The position numbers and the translations under genes are program-made. The notes under the pieces are model-generated. The model was not told the DNA's origin. It saw nothing but the letters and a program-made list of their open reading frames with translations, and ran no database searches. Positions 43,592-55,467 of a DNA stretch of 64,000 nucleotides are shown here, in pieces (position 1 is the stretch's first letter; each line of letters starts with the position of its first letter). This DNA is from Conchocele bisecta (taxonomy: Eukaryota > Mollusca > Bivalvia > Lucinida > Thyasiridae), in the NCBI GenBank assembly GCA_029237695.1, contig CM055275.1:8630899-8694898 (forward strand), given 5' to 3'.

Positions 43592-44243
43592 TGCTTATTG
43601 CATTATTATTAATATAAGTCAATGATCGATTAACTACATTCATTTAAACATGCTTTATGTATTAACACATTACGTGAACATAGGACGAATGCCGAATTTT
43701 GAGACATCAGCTAGTTATCTACCTTGAAAATGGATATCCACACGGTGATAAACAATATGTTTATGAGTGCTACCTACGGCTCTGCAACGAATATTTCCTC
43801 AGATTGCGGAAGCAAAATCTTTAATTTACACGGCCGAATAAACGTGTAACTAGTTGTAAAATACATTTACGCTAGCTGACATGTTCCCGTCAATTAACCC
43901 ATAGTATTTAGCACAGTTTATTCCACGAACATTTTCCTTCCCGTGTCCTGTATTTGTAATTAACGTAATTACGTCAATTATTGGCAGTAAACTGTTCCTT
44001 TTGAAATTTAAAATTAAACTTTATATTTTCTGTGACGGGAGATGCTGGTACTGGAATAATAAAGTAGGCAACAGGTAGTTATATAAATTATAAGAAAAAC
44101 GGGTGGAATAGTTACACAATTACGTGTTTATTTTTCGAAGTGACATTGTAAGACCATACATTTCATTTTTCATTTAACACAATGTGCGTACATCACGTGC
44201 GGATACTGAAACGTTTGCAAACTGATATTTACAGATGCACACA
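43592..44243. other. Non-coding centre of P
   Basis: No open frame or named repeat; TAATTAACGTAATTACGTC palindromic piece near 43958. Confidence 0.4.
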
Positions 44244-44485
44244 TACGAGGGTAATCTAATATATATAGTGAAAATGGCTCAGTATTATCATCACGGTGTT
44301 CATGACCCTTGCTGTATGTGATTATAACGTCACATGACTATGACGTCATACAACGTAGTGACGTAATATAATGCGACATCATTGACGAAGTGTCAATATA
44401 GCGGTAGGCCAAATTTCATTCAGGTATATGCACAATATATCAACTTATATTCGTTTTCACTATTTATTGGATGACCCTCGTATAT
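44244..44485. mobile_element. Q: mariner-like MITE
   Basis: TIRs TACGAGGGTAATCTAATA and, at the right, TTTATTGGATGACCCTCGTA; TAGTGAAAA and TTTTCACTA lie next inward. TA duplicates flank it. The TACGAGGGT(C)ATCCAA start is a known mariner terminus. About 240 bp, no transposase. Confidence 0.82.
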
Positions 44486-44694
44486 GCACATATTAAATTA
44501 TATTTACAGATAAAATACGACCGTTTAATGATTATGGGTCCAGCTTGTGACACATTTAACAAGCCCCAATTGTGCATGGTCAGCTGCACAGTAATATTCA
44601 TTTTGGGTCAGGCTACAACTATGCTTTGTTTGGCATTGTAGTTCGTAGTTATCGATTATTTCGTTTGAATTACCATAGTAAAACTATCAATTTG

Positions 44695-44835
44695 GTACAC
44701 AAATAATAATTATTAATAATAATAATAAAAAATAATGATTAATAATAATAATAATTAATAATATGTATAGACTATTAATAATAATAATGAATAATAATAA
44801 TGAATAATAATAATAATACAAAGTAATAATAATGC
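44695..44835. repeat. (TAA)n-type microsatellite
   Basis: Degenerate AATAATAATTAAT array of about 140 bp. Confidence 0.93.
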
Positions 44836-45812
44836 AATAATGCAAAAAGTATAATCGGTGCTTAGCTGCACCTGTTAAACGATATGTTAATAGGTGTTAA
44901 TCACTTCAATTCCGCGCGGCCCGATCGGCGCAGGTGCGCGTTTAGACAATTTACCAAAACACGTATATTTATGGTGGATTATTGTATTAAGATGATTAAA
45001 ATTCATAAAATGATCATTACACATAATAATTCAGTCAATTCAATGAAAATGCATGTCATAAATATCCGCTAACGGACGTAAAAGCAACAGCGAACAGCCT
45101 TTGCAGCCTTTGTAGCCTTTTCCAGCCTTTGGGGTGTTTAGGGTAACCCTCAATAAGCCACGCCCTTTGACAACAACAATTGCAACAGTAATTTGGGAAG
45201 GTAATATCCGCCACAATTATTTGTGACTTGATGCTTGCGTACTGATGACATTACAACTTATAGTCATGTTATTTTATTCGTCATTACATTTGAAATCTGC
45301 TTGTTGTAATTGTATTTGTCTTTCTTACATGTCCATTCTGCTGATTGCTTTGTTCATTCGTCTTATTTACATTACAATTATTGATACGTCCCTATTCGTG
45401 TGTCTGTTTTATTGCACTAAGCATTTGCAATAGAAAGTAAGAACAAAGCACTTAGCACTTTGAATAAGGCCGAAAGCAATAAGGACAAATGAATGAAACA
45501 TCAAGCCAATTGCGCATGCAATAAAGACAAATATATATTACAACCAAGATGATTTCAAATGTCATAAATACAAATGACGAATAGAATAACATGGATATAA
45601 GTTGTAATTCCATCAGCAGGCAGGCACCAGGCCACATAGAATTGTCATAAATACAAACGGTGAATGCAATAACACGCATAGAACGTGTAATGTCATCAGC
45701 CAGCAAGCATCAAGCCACATATAATTGTAATAAGACGGATAGAACTTAAAATGTCATCAGCCAGCAAGCATCAAGCCAAATATAATTATGGCGGATATGA
45801 CCTTCCATACAA

Positions 45813-46297
45813 AACACCCACACGATTTTGTTCATACTGGACTACTATTACCCCCTTGACGATTTCGCACCATTTATTATTCTCTAATATATATTAACTA
45901 AATTGCATACGTATGTATGGTCTTTGACTTACTAATGTGCTTTATACATACAATGTACATGTATCCTCATCATTAAATTACATATGTACGTAATTGAAAA
46001 CAATCACATTTTTATAGTAAGTTACACATATGGTAACTTACACAGGTTGACTGTCAAAGTCGCCCGTTACCGATGCAAACCAATAACCGTCAGGGATCAG
46101 ACTAAGGTGGCCCACCACCATTGATTTTCCCTAAAACACTAACCTGTTGCCACACATTTTGCTATTCTCTGCTACTTTCATTTTTCTTATGGATGTTGTG
46201 GAACCTATTTTCCAATAACCTGCACTTATTCTACTCTGGATCTTGACTAATTCAAATATAGATTTAATTATTGTTGAAGCTGGGGCTCCATCTAGTA
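45813..46297. other. Non-coding stretch
   Basis: No gene or repeat family recognised. Confidence 0.35.
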
Positions 46298-46680
46298 GGT
46301 ACAAATTTTTCTTTATGGCAATTAAATAAGTGTATAATTGCTACTATTCCACCACTTTTAAAAAATACGAGTGCCAGCTACACGGATATAATTATTTAGT
46401 AATAGTTAATGTAACTCTCATAGAGACTCGCGGTGGTATCAAGCTAGTTCCATATGCAAATGATGCAGTATCATAAAGTATGATATTGCACATCAAAAGA
46501 TAAATAAATGGAATCAATAGTTGCTTCCGTCATCATTTTAAGGAAAACCGGTTATCGCCCCTGATATCAAACTGGCATTTCGCGTTTGATATAAGAAGTA
46601 TAACAATGTCAATTAGTACGTCTGGTAATGGTAAATCAATGTTCATTTTGCCAGAAAAATGTCAGTAGCAAGAAATAAAG
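46298..46680 (+). mobile_element. E-family element, truncated (E5)
   Basis: CTAGTAGGTACAAATTTTTC at the left (eroded E terminus); core GAGACTCGCGGTGGTATCAA and 'atcgcccctgatatcaaact'; the right terminus is lost after GCCAGAAAAATGTC. Confidence 0.82.
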
Positions 46681-46748
46681 AAAAACATGTCTCCCTATAT
46701 TACAAGCTGGCATGTAGCACTCTAGGTTTAAGGTTAGAGAAATTGACA

Positions 46749-46906
46749 TATATCTACGGAAGCCCATTAGGGCCACTTCACTTTTTGTCTACCTTGTCTT
46801 GAATTTTCGAGATCTTTTCTTGAATTTTCAAGATGTTTTCTTGAATTTATCTTGAATAAATGGAAAATAAAAAAAAGTGAAGTGGCCCTAATGGGCTTCC
46901 GTATAT
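46749..46906. mobile_element. Z: 158 bp MITE
   Basis: TIRs of about 35 bp: TATCTACGGAAGCCCATTAG and, at the right, CTAATGGGCTTCCGTATA, with GGGCCACTTCACTTTTT / AAAAAGTGAAGTGGCCC inward. The interior is a TCTTGAATTTTC tandem. Confidence 0.88.
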
Positions 46907-46998
46907 TTCAGCATATTTGAAGCATTTAAAAGAAAACACTGAGCTTGTTGGTCACGAGATGTAAACAGAGTTTCCGTGGCCAAATAATGTAAACAATA

Positions 46999-47343
46999 TT
47001 GGGGGAGGGGACATGCATGGGTGGAATTCAGGGGGGGGGGGGGAGGGGGGCGGGGGGGGGGGGGGGGGGGGGGGCGGGGGGAGGGCGGACTCGGCGCCCC
47101 ACCCCCTTAATTTTTTACAAGTTACAAGGCACGTTTCTACGTTCGCGTTGTGAATTAATGTTCATTGGGGGGGGGGGTGGGTGTGCAGCCAAAAAATAAA
47201 CGCGGGGCAGCAGCAGCATCATCTGACAGCAGCCAACAACAACAACAACCTGAACTACAATCCTACGCTCGTTCGATAATATAGTCAAGTGTTGCAAAAT
47301 AGTTACGCCCACCCCCCCACAACGATATCCTGGATCCGCGTCT
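46999..47343. mobile_element. O-family element (O3)
   Basis: Long G runs at 47030-47090, then 'aacgcggggcagcagcagca', and CACCCCCCCAC near the right end, closing CTGGATCCGCGTCT. The Gly-rich frame across it is not a gene. Confidence 0.65.
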
Positions 47344-47455
47344 AACATAACGAGGTTGGTCCCACAACATCCATACGAATAGTGAAAGTAGGAAAGAATG
47401 GCTGGGATTCGGTTAACTCATACAGTAAAACTATTTGGTGGCTTTTAACGTAAAC

Positions 47456-47557
47456 ATGGAGCAACAGAAAAGGCGGCATCAATCTACATCAACACCGTTA
47501 GGGACATGGAACCAATTTAGAGAGCAACGCATAGTAGGACAGGTACCAGCATATTAA
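47456..47557 (+). CDS. Short start-ORF, possible first exon (weak)
   Basis: ATG at 47456 opens 33 codons (MEQQKRRHQSTSTPLG onward) to a stop at 47555. A possible donor CAG|GTACCA lies at 47540-47548. No domain recognised; the neighbouring sequence is repeat-derived, so chance is likely. Confidence 0.15.
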   Translation: MEQQKRRHQSTSTPLGTWNQFREQRIVGQVPAY

Positions 47558-47698
47558 ATACTTTTAGGGATAACAATTTTAAGTTTTAGCAGCGCACCTG
47601 GCGTCATAATGGTTGTTCCCAAATTACTGTTGCAATTATTGTTGTCAAGGGGAGTGGCTTAGCGAGCTAACAAAAGCGCATAGCAAAACAGCGATGCA

Positions 47699-49736
47699 AT
47701 AATCAATCAAAGGACTGAAAGTCCTGAAATCCTTCGTAGTACGTGCTTGTGGAGGACACATATACTAAGAATTTATTTGTTGGAAAGTACATTGTAGTCT
47801 TAAGAATTGGCACCAGGAGGGATGCGGAACTTTGCGGAATAGATGTTTTGCGGCCTGTCAGTAGTTGAGACAGCAACTATTCAAATGGTCAGCTACATAC
47901 AAGTTTCACTTGCTCAATAATTTCCCGACTATATATACTCACAGGATATATTGCTTTGTCATATGTTATTATACACTAGTTCTGAAATATATATGCATTA
48001 CCATAGTAACCATGGTAACCAATATTGGAAAACACAAAAATAGTATTTGTTGAAAAGGTGTTTACTTTTTGAAAATCAATGCAATACACCCGCGTACTGT
48101 TACCATCTTGCAATACACTTAACATGTGAAGGTCTAATACTATTGGTTGTCATGGAAACCATTCTAATATTACATACAAAAAATCATATATACTCCATTT
48201 AAAATCAATATATTCGTCGAATCAATATACATTATCAATGCTGCAAAAACAATATTTATCTTCACAAACATGATTGTTCAACGTAATTTAACCTTGACCT
48301 TGGACATGAAGGCCACATGGGTGTGGTACATGTATGGAATGAAAATATGGATGATGATAAGGAAGTATATGAAGTTGTTGAAGTCAATCTGACTTACGGT
48401 TGCAGCAAATCGTACGGATGCAAATGTCAAAAGTAATTTGACCTTGACCTTGGAAATGAAGGCCGAGTGTGGTATGGAATGAAAATATGGTTGATGATAA
48501 GGAATTATATGAAGTTTGAGGTCCATCCGACTTTCCGTCACAGAGATAATGGGTACGCAAACTCTTTAACGTGGACGGACGGAATTACGAAAACTATATA
48601 CCCATCGACATACTTTGTATGCCGGGAGGGGGGTATATCTATAGTTTTGTATACACAGTTTCAACTTTATATATTTTACAACAATTACAAACAAGAGCGA
48701 GCAGTCATGCATGGAACACGACAGGTGAAATATGTCATCAGTCCATTTTCTCCTGACACAGTCTCCTAAATTTAAAATTCATATCATTTTCCAATTCAAA
48801 TAGGAATCCTCAGCGATTTGTAACCCGGAGGATATTACAAAAACGTTCTACTTTCACTTTCATTTCAGCTACACATTCAATTTTAATTTATTTAGTAAAT
48901 GATGCCAACATGTTTATTTAAATTGATATCTAATTATTTAAATATACTTTTTTAAATTCATAATACAAATAATCTAGAGATAATTATTATCCTTATTCAA
49001 ACTCAAGACAACGTTTCCTTTGTGAAGTGTATCGTACTGTATATGCTGTGTAACGTCAAGTCGCAAGACTGTCGGCAGCGTATGCGCTAACACACACGAC
49101 GTGTAATTATCAAAAAATTGCTAGCACCTCTTTGGAAAGTTTGTATTTCCGCGCGAACTGTTTTACTAAATTCATTATAGATTAGTTTATGTTTTAAGTA
49201 AAATGGACACTGATTAATAATATCGATGGCTCAAGATGATTAAAACAGTATGTAACTGTCAAAAAACAATGTTTCTGCTTTAAATCATCATCATTTTGCT
49301 GTCCAATGTCGGATTTTATCGAGCCATTGACCTATGTAAAGTTCAGAATGTAAGCTTTAATCTGATTGGTCATTCAAGAAAAACGTCACAGGGAAATCCC
49401 GCCCCAACTATATCATTGCGCAAAATATCAACATACATAACAAAGAACTCATATTAATACATAACAGTTAATAGTTTATAAAGTGTACAAAAACTTTGCA
49501 ATAACACACATATAGCATACAAAAGCAAACAACACATGTATTACGCTGAAACGGTAAGAAAGATCGCTGTTTTACTGTTGTTGAACTACTTGTTTATGGC
49601 GTAGTACCGCGTGTTTTTCTAAAGTTAAACCCGCAAACAGTGACACTGCGACCGCCACTTAACTCATTAGCATATCTGCAATGAATGAGAATTTTCATAT
49701 AGTTACTAAGTTCGAGCTAATAGCCCGGATAATAAT
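47699..49736 (+). repeat. M-family repeat, copy 2 (empty site for L)
   Basis: Collinear with 20194-22286. Carries an uninterrupted GAAAGTCCTGAAATCC where copy 1 has L3, and an additional 300 bp or so (48767-49072, AT-rich, no named element). The right end runs directly into P2 without spacer. Confidence 0.85.
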
Positions 49737-50003
49737 GGAACTCCGGATGTCACTACCAGTGAAGCATCAAGCTACTTAGAATGTAATCAACACAAACGCA
49801 TTGAAACAGTACGAATGAATAAAGCACCAAGCCTGCCACCACATACATATAAATGTAATAAGACGGATATAACTTAGAATGTCATCAATCAGCAAGCATC
49901 AAGCCACATATAATTGTAATAAGACGGATAGAATTTAAAATGTCATCAGCCAGCAAGCATCAAGCCATATATAATTATGGCGGATATGACATTCCTTCCA
50001 TAG
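49731..50003 (-). repeat. P-family partial copy (P2)
   Basis: Begins AATAATGGAACTCCGGATGT (the inner arm of P inverted) and runs through the CAGCAAGCATCAAGCCA minisatellite to GGCGGATATGACATTCC and CCATAG. Confidence 0.8.
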
Positions 50004-50107
50004 AAGGGTGCGTACCTACTTTCGATGTCGGAATGGAAAGAGTGCAAGAAGGTCCAGGAACGGCGTCGGGACTATACTATATGACTGTCGAGTCAACGCG
50101 TGACATT

Positions 50108-50377
50108 ACAGGCGCATAACCAGGATCTTGCTGAGGGGGTGCGTATTGAGCGGCGACAGCCGCGAATTGTCTAGAGGGGTCCGGGGGCATGCCCCCCCCC
50201 CCTACCTGAATTTTTCGTTTGATAAATAACGCAAATCCTGGCTTCTAGAGCCCTCCAGACATCGATATATTATGCGAAATTTTATTTATTTTACCAGAGA
50301 AATTTTCATTTTACGAAATGTAGTTTTAGGGGGTGCATTCGCACCCGTCGCACCCCCCCCCCCCTGATTACGCGCCT
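50108..50377. mobile_element. O-family element (O4)
   Basis: Inverted ends AGGCGCATAACCAGG and CCTGATTACGCGCCT; core AGGGGTCCGGGGGCATGCCC, then C runs. Confidence 0.8.
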
Positions 50378-50485
50378 ACTTATGTTACGGGTTATTGTGT
50401 CACTGCTACGCTGCAGTGAATACTCAAGGATAGTCACTGCTTGACACATTTTTGTGTTTGCTGTCGACAATGAATTTACTTCAGT

Positions 50486-51312
50486 ATCCTTTTTTTTTTT
50501 AAATCATTCCCACGAAACAACAATTCGTTCCCTCAATTTAACAATTCGTTCCACGAATTAGCAATTCGTTCCCACGATATAACAATTCGTTCCCTCAATT
50601 TAACAATTCGTTCCCACGAAATAACAATTCGTTCCCACGATATAACAATTCGTTCCCTCAATTTAACAATTCGTTCCACGAATTAGCAATTCGTTCCCAC
50701 GATATAACAATTAGTTCCCTCAATTTAACAATTCGTTCCCACGAAATAACAATTCGTTCCCTCAATTTAACAATTCGTTCCACGAATTAGCAATTCGTTC
50801 CACGAATTAGCAATTCGATCCCACGATATAACAATTTTCTTCACGAATTAGCAATTCGATCATTCGTTCCCTCAATTTAACATTCATTCCCACGAAATAA
50901 CAATTCGTTCCCACGATATATCAATTCGTTCCCTCAATTTAACAATTCATTCCACGAATTAGCAATTCGTTCCCACGATACAACAATTAGTTCCCTCAAT
51001 TTAACAATTCGTTCCCACGAAATAACAATTCGTTCCGACGGGAACGAATTGTTATATCGTGGGAACGAATTGTTACTTCGAGGGAACTAATTGTTAAATT
51101 GAGGGAACGAATTGTCATTTCATGGGAACGAATTGTTAATTCGAGGGAATGAATTGTTATATCGTGGGAACAAATTGTTAATTCGGGGGAACGAATTGTT
51201 ATATCGTGGGGACCGAATTGTTAATTCGAAGGAACGAATTGTTAAATTGAGGGAACGAATTGTTATTTTGTCGGAACGAATTAACAAAAAATCTGCGGGG
51301 CTCCGTAGCATG
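50486..51312. mobile_element. K-family foldback, large copy (K2)
   Basis: Left arm about 50505-51035: more than 25 AACAATTCGTTCCC(A/T)C units alternating with ACGAAATAAC, ACGATATAAC, TCAATTTAAC and ACGAATTAGC spacers. Right arm about 51040-51285: the inverse. The centre is GTTCCGACGGGAAC. It ends GCGGGGCTCCGTAGC, shared with K1. The alternation of spacers forms a higher-order repeat. Confidence 0.88.
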
Positions 51313-52466
51313 CTAATGTCAGTTTTGCAATTTTCACACACCTACTTTATCTATTATGGTTCAATATGGAATCTCCTGTGCCCTTTGCCGTTGCCACTTT
51401 ATCGGAAATCAACAGTAGTGCACGCATACACGTTAGTGACAGCTAGTGTAGTTCATGCTCACGCTATAAATTATTTGCTTGTTAATTCATGCAGTCATGA
51501 TAAACATTTCAGATGTTAACCACTTTAAAAAAAAAATAGTACAAAATTATAAACACATACCACGTGGTCAATTATTTCGAATAAAAATCATTGATTAGGC
51601 CATTATAAAATAAATTTAAAAAAAAAATGAAAATGGGGGGGTGGGGGGGGGGGGGGTGGTGTGGATGGGTGAAATTTTATTTTGTATTTTATATTTTCGG
51701 GATATCGGAAATACCGACCATCGACCATTGTTTGTGCAGATAGCATGCTGGGAAGGAAAATAATGGCTATACTATCTAACTTAATAGCAAGTGACAATTC
51801 ATCAATGTCTTTCTTATTTCTCTCTGAAAATAGGTAATTACCCAACGCATGCTCCCAACCAACGACCACGTATTGACAATAATTTCTTCTCTTTTTTTCT
51901 CTCTTTTTTTATCCAATAAATTAAAACCTGGCCGGGATGAGAATCAAGCATTTATTATATAATGGCCTTAAAGTACATCTGATACGTTTATTACCATTTA
52001 ATGCATTCACATTTTTGAATTGCATGCTATCATTACTCTTTTCTTGATATACGGATTATGTGCACAAGGTAACAGTTTGAACCCCAAGGTCGTAGGCCGC
52101 GGGTTCAAACAGTTCCCGAGTGTTACGGCAGACGCTGGACATGGTCGAACGTTATTGTTACATTTCCGTCGGAAATAGCATCAATTTGAGCACATATGCA
52201 GTACTTTCGGTACTTTGATAATCTGCTCCATTCAAACAGCTGATTTTACACATACATATTCCGGGGTCACAGCACACGTCGCGTGATGCAGCCGCATCAA
52301 TTTCAAAATTTCAGTGCGACCGTTGTGAACTGGTCTGGTGACGTAATGGCGCGTTCTAGTAACGTCATAAGACACATGCATTACGTAGGTGTTGGCTTTG
52401 CCCCGGAATGAGCATTGTCTACAGCCATTGTCAAACAGCAGCCGCTGTACGTTTGAAGACGGCGGT
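51313..52466. other. Non-coding stretch
   Basis: G-rich run near 51636-51660; fragment 'gcatgctcccaaccaacgac' near 51847. 'ggttcaaacagttcccgagt' near 52102 resembles a B box, but no tRNA fold surrounds it. No gene. Confidence 0.45.
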
Positions 52467-52615
52467 GAGCGGTGTCGAACGGCAGTCATGTAACAATATA
52501 AAATATATTCGGTTGAGCCTTATACAGCTTTATTGGGGCGAGCTTTCGCGAGCCTCTATAAAGTTGTCGGGGCGAAACCGAATATATTTTATATTCGACG
52601 GCACTATCATGTATT
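52467..52615. mobile_element. Single hairpin element with short direct flanks
   Basis: Palindrome 52494-52596: AATATAAAATATATTCGGTT with the inverse, apex GGGGCGAGCTTTCGCGAGCC. It is flanked by imperfect direct repeats TCGAACGGCAGTCATGTAA (left) and TTCGACGGCACTATCATGTA (right). Confidence 0.65.
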
Positions 52616-53199
52616 TAATTTATACCGCATACTAAACTTAATTGTTTGAATGTCTTTGACGTCATGTTTTGACGTCGTTCCATCGCCATACGTCACAAAA
52701 CATCGCCATACGTCATTCAAAGCAAAATGGCGGCGTGCACGCTAGGTAGATTCGGTATTGTATCTGATTAAATGCCCGATTTATTTACGATGAACTCTAA
52801 TATTGGCTGGTTTTAGACTACACAGTTGTCATAATAAGCATTGCAATCATACTGGACATGTCCATGTCGTCGTTGGTTACTGTAAAAGTGAACACAATTC
52901 AGCTTAATCGACAGCGATTTCGAATTTAAAATTCGCCGCCATCTTGAATTTGCTGTTTAGACTGACCAATCAGATGCCACGATTAAAAGGTGAACAAATA
53001 AAGGCAAAAACGGCACTGCATGTGTATTATGCTATATTTGGTATATTAGGTTACTTCAGATATATACAACACTTATTCAAACCCCTTTATTATGCTACAT
53101 GGAGCAATGGTTGCGGTATAAAAATGGGTTGGCTGTTATTCGTGACAAAACTGACAATGTATAACATATACTACATGTACATGCATTGACCTTGTTAGA
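52616..53199. other. Non-coding stretch
   Basis: Direct repeat CATCGCCATACGTCA twice near 52683-52710; AAAATGGCGGCG near 52725. No gene. Confidence 0.45.
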
Positions 53200-53578
53200 C
53201 AAGGTGTATGATCACGTGGTACTAACAACAACAACAAGTACTGAAACTTCCAGAATTAATCTGATTCAACGTACGTATTCTTTTATAGTGTCTGTATTGC
53301 GTAATGGATTTTGATGAAATATGGCGCATCAAACGCGTCTTGTTAAGCTGCATTTGGTGGTCTCTGCATGTTCGCCCAAACTTATGTCGTTTTTGCGAAG
53401 AATCGATTTCCGTGTCTATTCTTCGCAAAAACGACTTAAGTCTGTGCTGAACCAAAATGCAGCTCTTGAAGACCCATATTTCATCAAAATCCGTTTCATA
53501 TTAAGGAAAATATCAAATAATACTTACTTTCGAATGGGTGACGTTGTTGTTGTTTTAACCACGTGATCATGCACCTTG
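53200..53578 (+). mobile_element. X-family element (X3)
   Basis: CAAGGTGTATGATCACGTGG and CCACGTGATCATGCACCTTG, both ends intact. Internal palindrome GTCGTTTTTGCGAAGAATCG with its complement, as in X1. Confidence 0.9.
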
Positions 53579-53917
53579 ACATGTAAAAAAAATACAGTAA
53601 GTGTGATGAAACTATTTAACATGGAAAATTTAATATTGAAGAGTACATTGTATTTCTTTTGGAAAATGTTTGGCAATGCAGTACAAAAGTTACAACTGAA
53701 ATCAACGTATGATAATGGGATACATAGAGGAGCTCAAACGAGTTGCCATTTGATATGAGATTTATGAAACGAGTCGCGCACAATTTATCATGCGGCACCG
53801 AGCCACTGACGAGGTGCATACAAAGGGAAACGAGTTTGAGATTCTGTTTATCACACGACTTCAGCCTCCAAAGAACGTGGAGATAGCCAATACGTTTCAA
53901 TGAGCAGATGCCATTGA
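53579..53917. other. Non-coding stretch
   Basis: No named element or gene. Confidence 0.35.
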
Positions 53918-54289
53918 CTACTGTCTGTTTCACGAAAGTTGCCCAAATTTTACGGCCATATAAACAATTCAAAAACAATATTTTTTTCGATAATATTAAA
54001 TTAAAGGAAAAATTAAGAATGAGCCTTCTTTTTATTTCGTGAAATTTGGTCAAATATTGATTTTATTGCGAAAAAACAATTTCCCCATGTTAAATCCCCA
54101 TAGACATCTTCCGCTATGGGGATTTAACATGGGGAAATTTTTTTGAATTTTAGAAATACTGGACCGATTTTTAAAATTTAACTTTTGTTTTCTTAGTTAG
54201 ATCATTTCCAAGCTATCTAGTCAGGTTTCGGAGTCAATTTCCAAAATTTTTCGTTTTTTGACTCGTCCCACACTTCCTTACCACTTTTT
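53918..54289. mobile_element. C-family element, left part (C3)
   Basis: Left TIR (CTGTCTGTTTCACGAAAGTT), a shortened central palindrome (about 54085-54140), and the core up to CACACTTCCTTACCAC. The remaining 190 bp lie at 57305-57493, after H2. Confidence 0.88.
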
Positions 54290-54766
54290 CTTTAATGACT
54301 ATCCATGAATTACCGTGTTTTACCAGTGAAATCGAAATCCATCTTACACCCGTGAAATACCAGATTCGCCGTGAAATATCGATTTCGAAAACTCACTGCT
54401 TTGCCGAACTACTTTCTTAGGCTCCGCCCATTGTACTTATATGGAATAAACTATGTTTAAACTAAATTAGGCCCCGCCCAACTGGGGCGGGGAATTTTAG
54501 TTGTTGCATGATTATGTCCCTTGTACACCGGCGATTAGCTCCCTTGCTGGATGCGCGCATCGAGCAACATTTGTTATCTGCTAACCGTAAGGAAGGAAAT
54601 CGCGGAACTGGACAATTTGCTTTCGCAAATAGATACGAATTAAACATGAGGACCCTCAAATAACACCATTGCCCAACATTTAGCATGTTTAGTAAAAAAA
54701 GATTAATGGCAATCAAAATAACAAATAAAACTTGATGAATTGAATATCTTAAAATATTCCAGCAAT

Positions 54767-55282
54767 CTTCATTCTTGATCTTGAAATTCTCTGTGATCAA
54801 TCAGGTGCTTGTATCTATGTTTGTAACATAATTAAGTTCTACTTTACATTCAAAAGAACAGTCGCCCCAAGAACAGACATTTTCAACATGTATGACAATG
54901 TTGACATTTTCTGTGTAATCCATGGAATTCCATTATAATTGTTAATCTTCATTCTTGATCTTGAAATTCTCCGTGCTGAATCAGGTGGCTTGTATCTATG
55001 CTTGGCGACACAACTGTTATACTTTATATTCAAAAGAACAGTCGCCCCAAGAACGGACATTTGCAACCTGTACGACAACGTTGACATTTTCTGTGTAATC
55101 CATGGAATTCCATTAGAATTGTTAATCTTCATTCTTGATCTTGAAATTCTCCGTGATGAATCAGGTGCTTGTATCTATGCTTGCGACACAACTGTTCTAC
55201 TTTAAATTCAAAAGAACAGTCGCCCCAAGAACGGACATTTACAACCTGTACGACAACGTTGACATTTTCTGTGTAATCCACC
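54767..55282 (+). repeat. Tandem repeat inside H2, three units of 180 bp
   Basis: Starts at 54767, 54947 and 55127 with CTTCATTCTTGATCTTGAAA. Confidence 0.9.
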
Positions 55283-55467
55283 AGAGCGAAACTGAAATAT
55301 TTTTCAGAATTCTGTCATTTATCCTAAATCTCTATGCTACAGAAGTCAGAGAAAAAAGCATGTCAAATTTAACTCTTTGAATGCTAGTGGTGAAAATAAC
55401 CTCCAAATACATCGTGCACTTTCATTATTTTCAGAGAACAATAAGTAAACAAACATCTTCAATTTAA

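Larger units (their letters stand above)
42793..45812. mobile_element. P: giant foldback with minisatellite arms
   Basis: Outer ends CTATGGAAGGTAATATCCGC and GGCGGATATGACCTTCCATA. The left arm (to 43375) and right arm (from 44848) are inverted over about 300 bp of inner arm, with CGATCGGGCCGCGC / GCGCGGCCCGATCG and 'aaggctacaaaggctg' with its complement. The outer arm consists of units of about 60 bp with 'gcttgatgcttgctgatgac'. The right arm holds more units than the left. The 1.47 kb centre carries O2, Q and a TAA-rich microsatellite but no gene. A partial copy, P2, is at 49731-50003. Confidence 0.8.

Noticed and set aside
46999..47199. Gly-rich open frame
   Set aside because: Poly-G runs of O3; no start context, no conservation seen.
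50486..51312. CRISPR-like array (repeats with alternating spacers)
   Set aside because: Spacers are only about 10 bp and of four recurrent types, arms are inverted, and the context is eukaryotic; a minisatellite foldback explains it.
51112..51519. 135-codon frame starting MSFHGNELLIRGNELL
   Set aside because: The first half is the K2 minisatellite arm; the second half is non-repeated but has no recognisable domain.
52102..52125. B-box-like GGTTCAAAC as a tRNA
   Set aside because: No A box at the right distance and no cloverleaf.
54839..55132. Minus-strand frame across two 180 bp units
   Set aside because: Repeat-derived; the corresponding frame in H1 is broken, so there is no sign of coding constraint.
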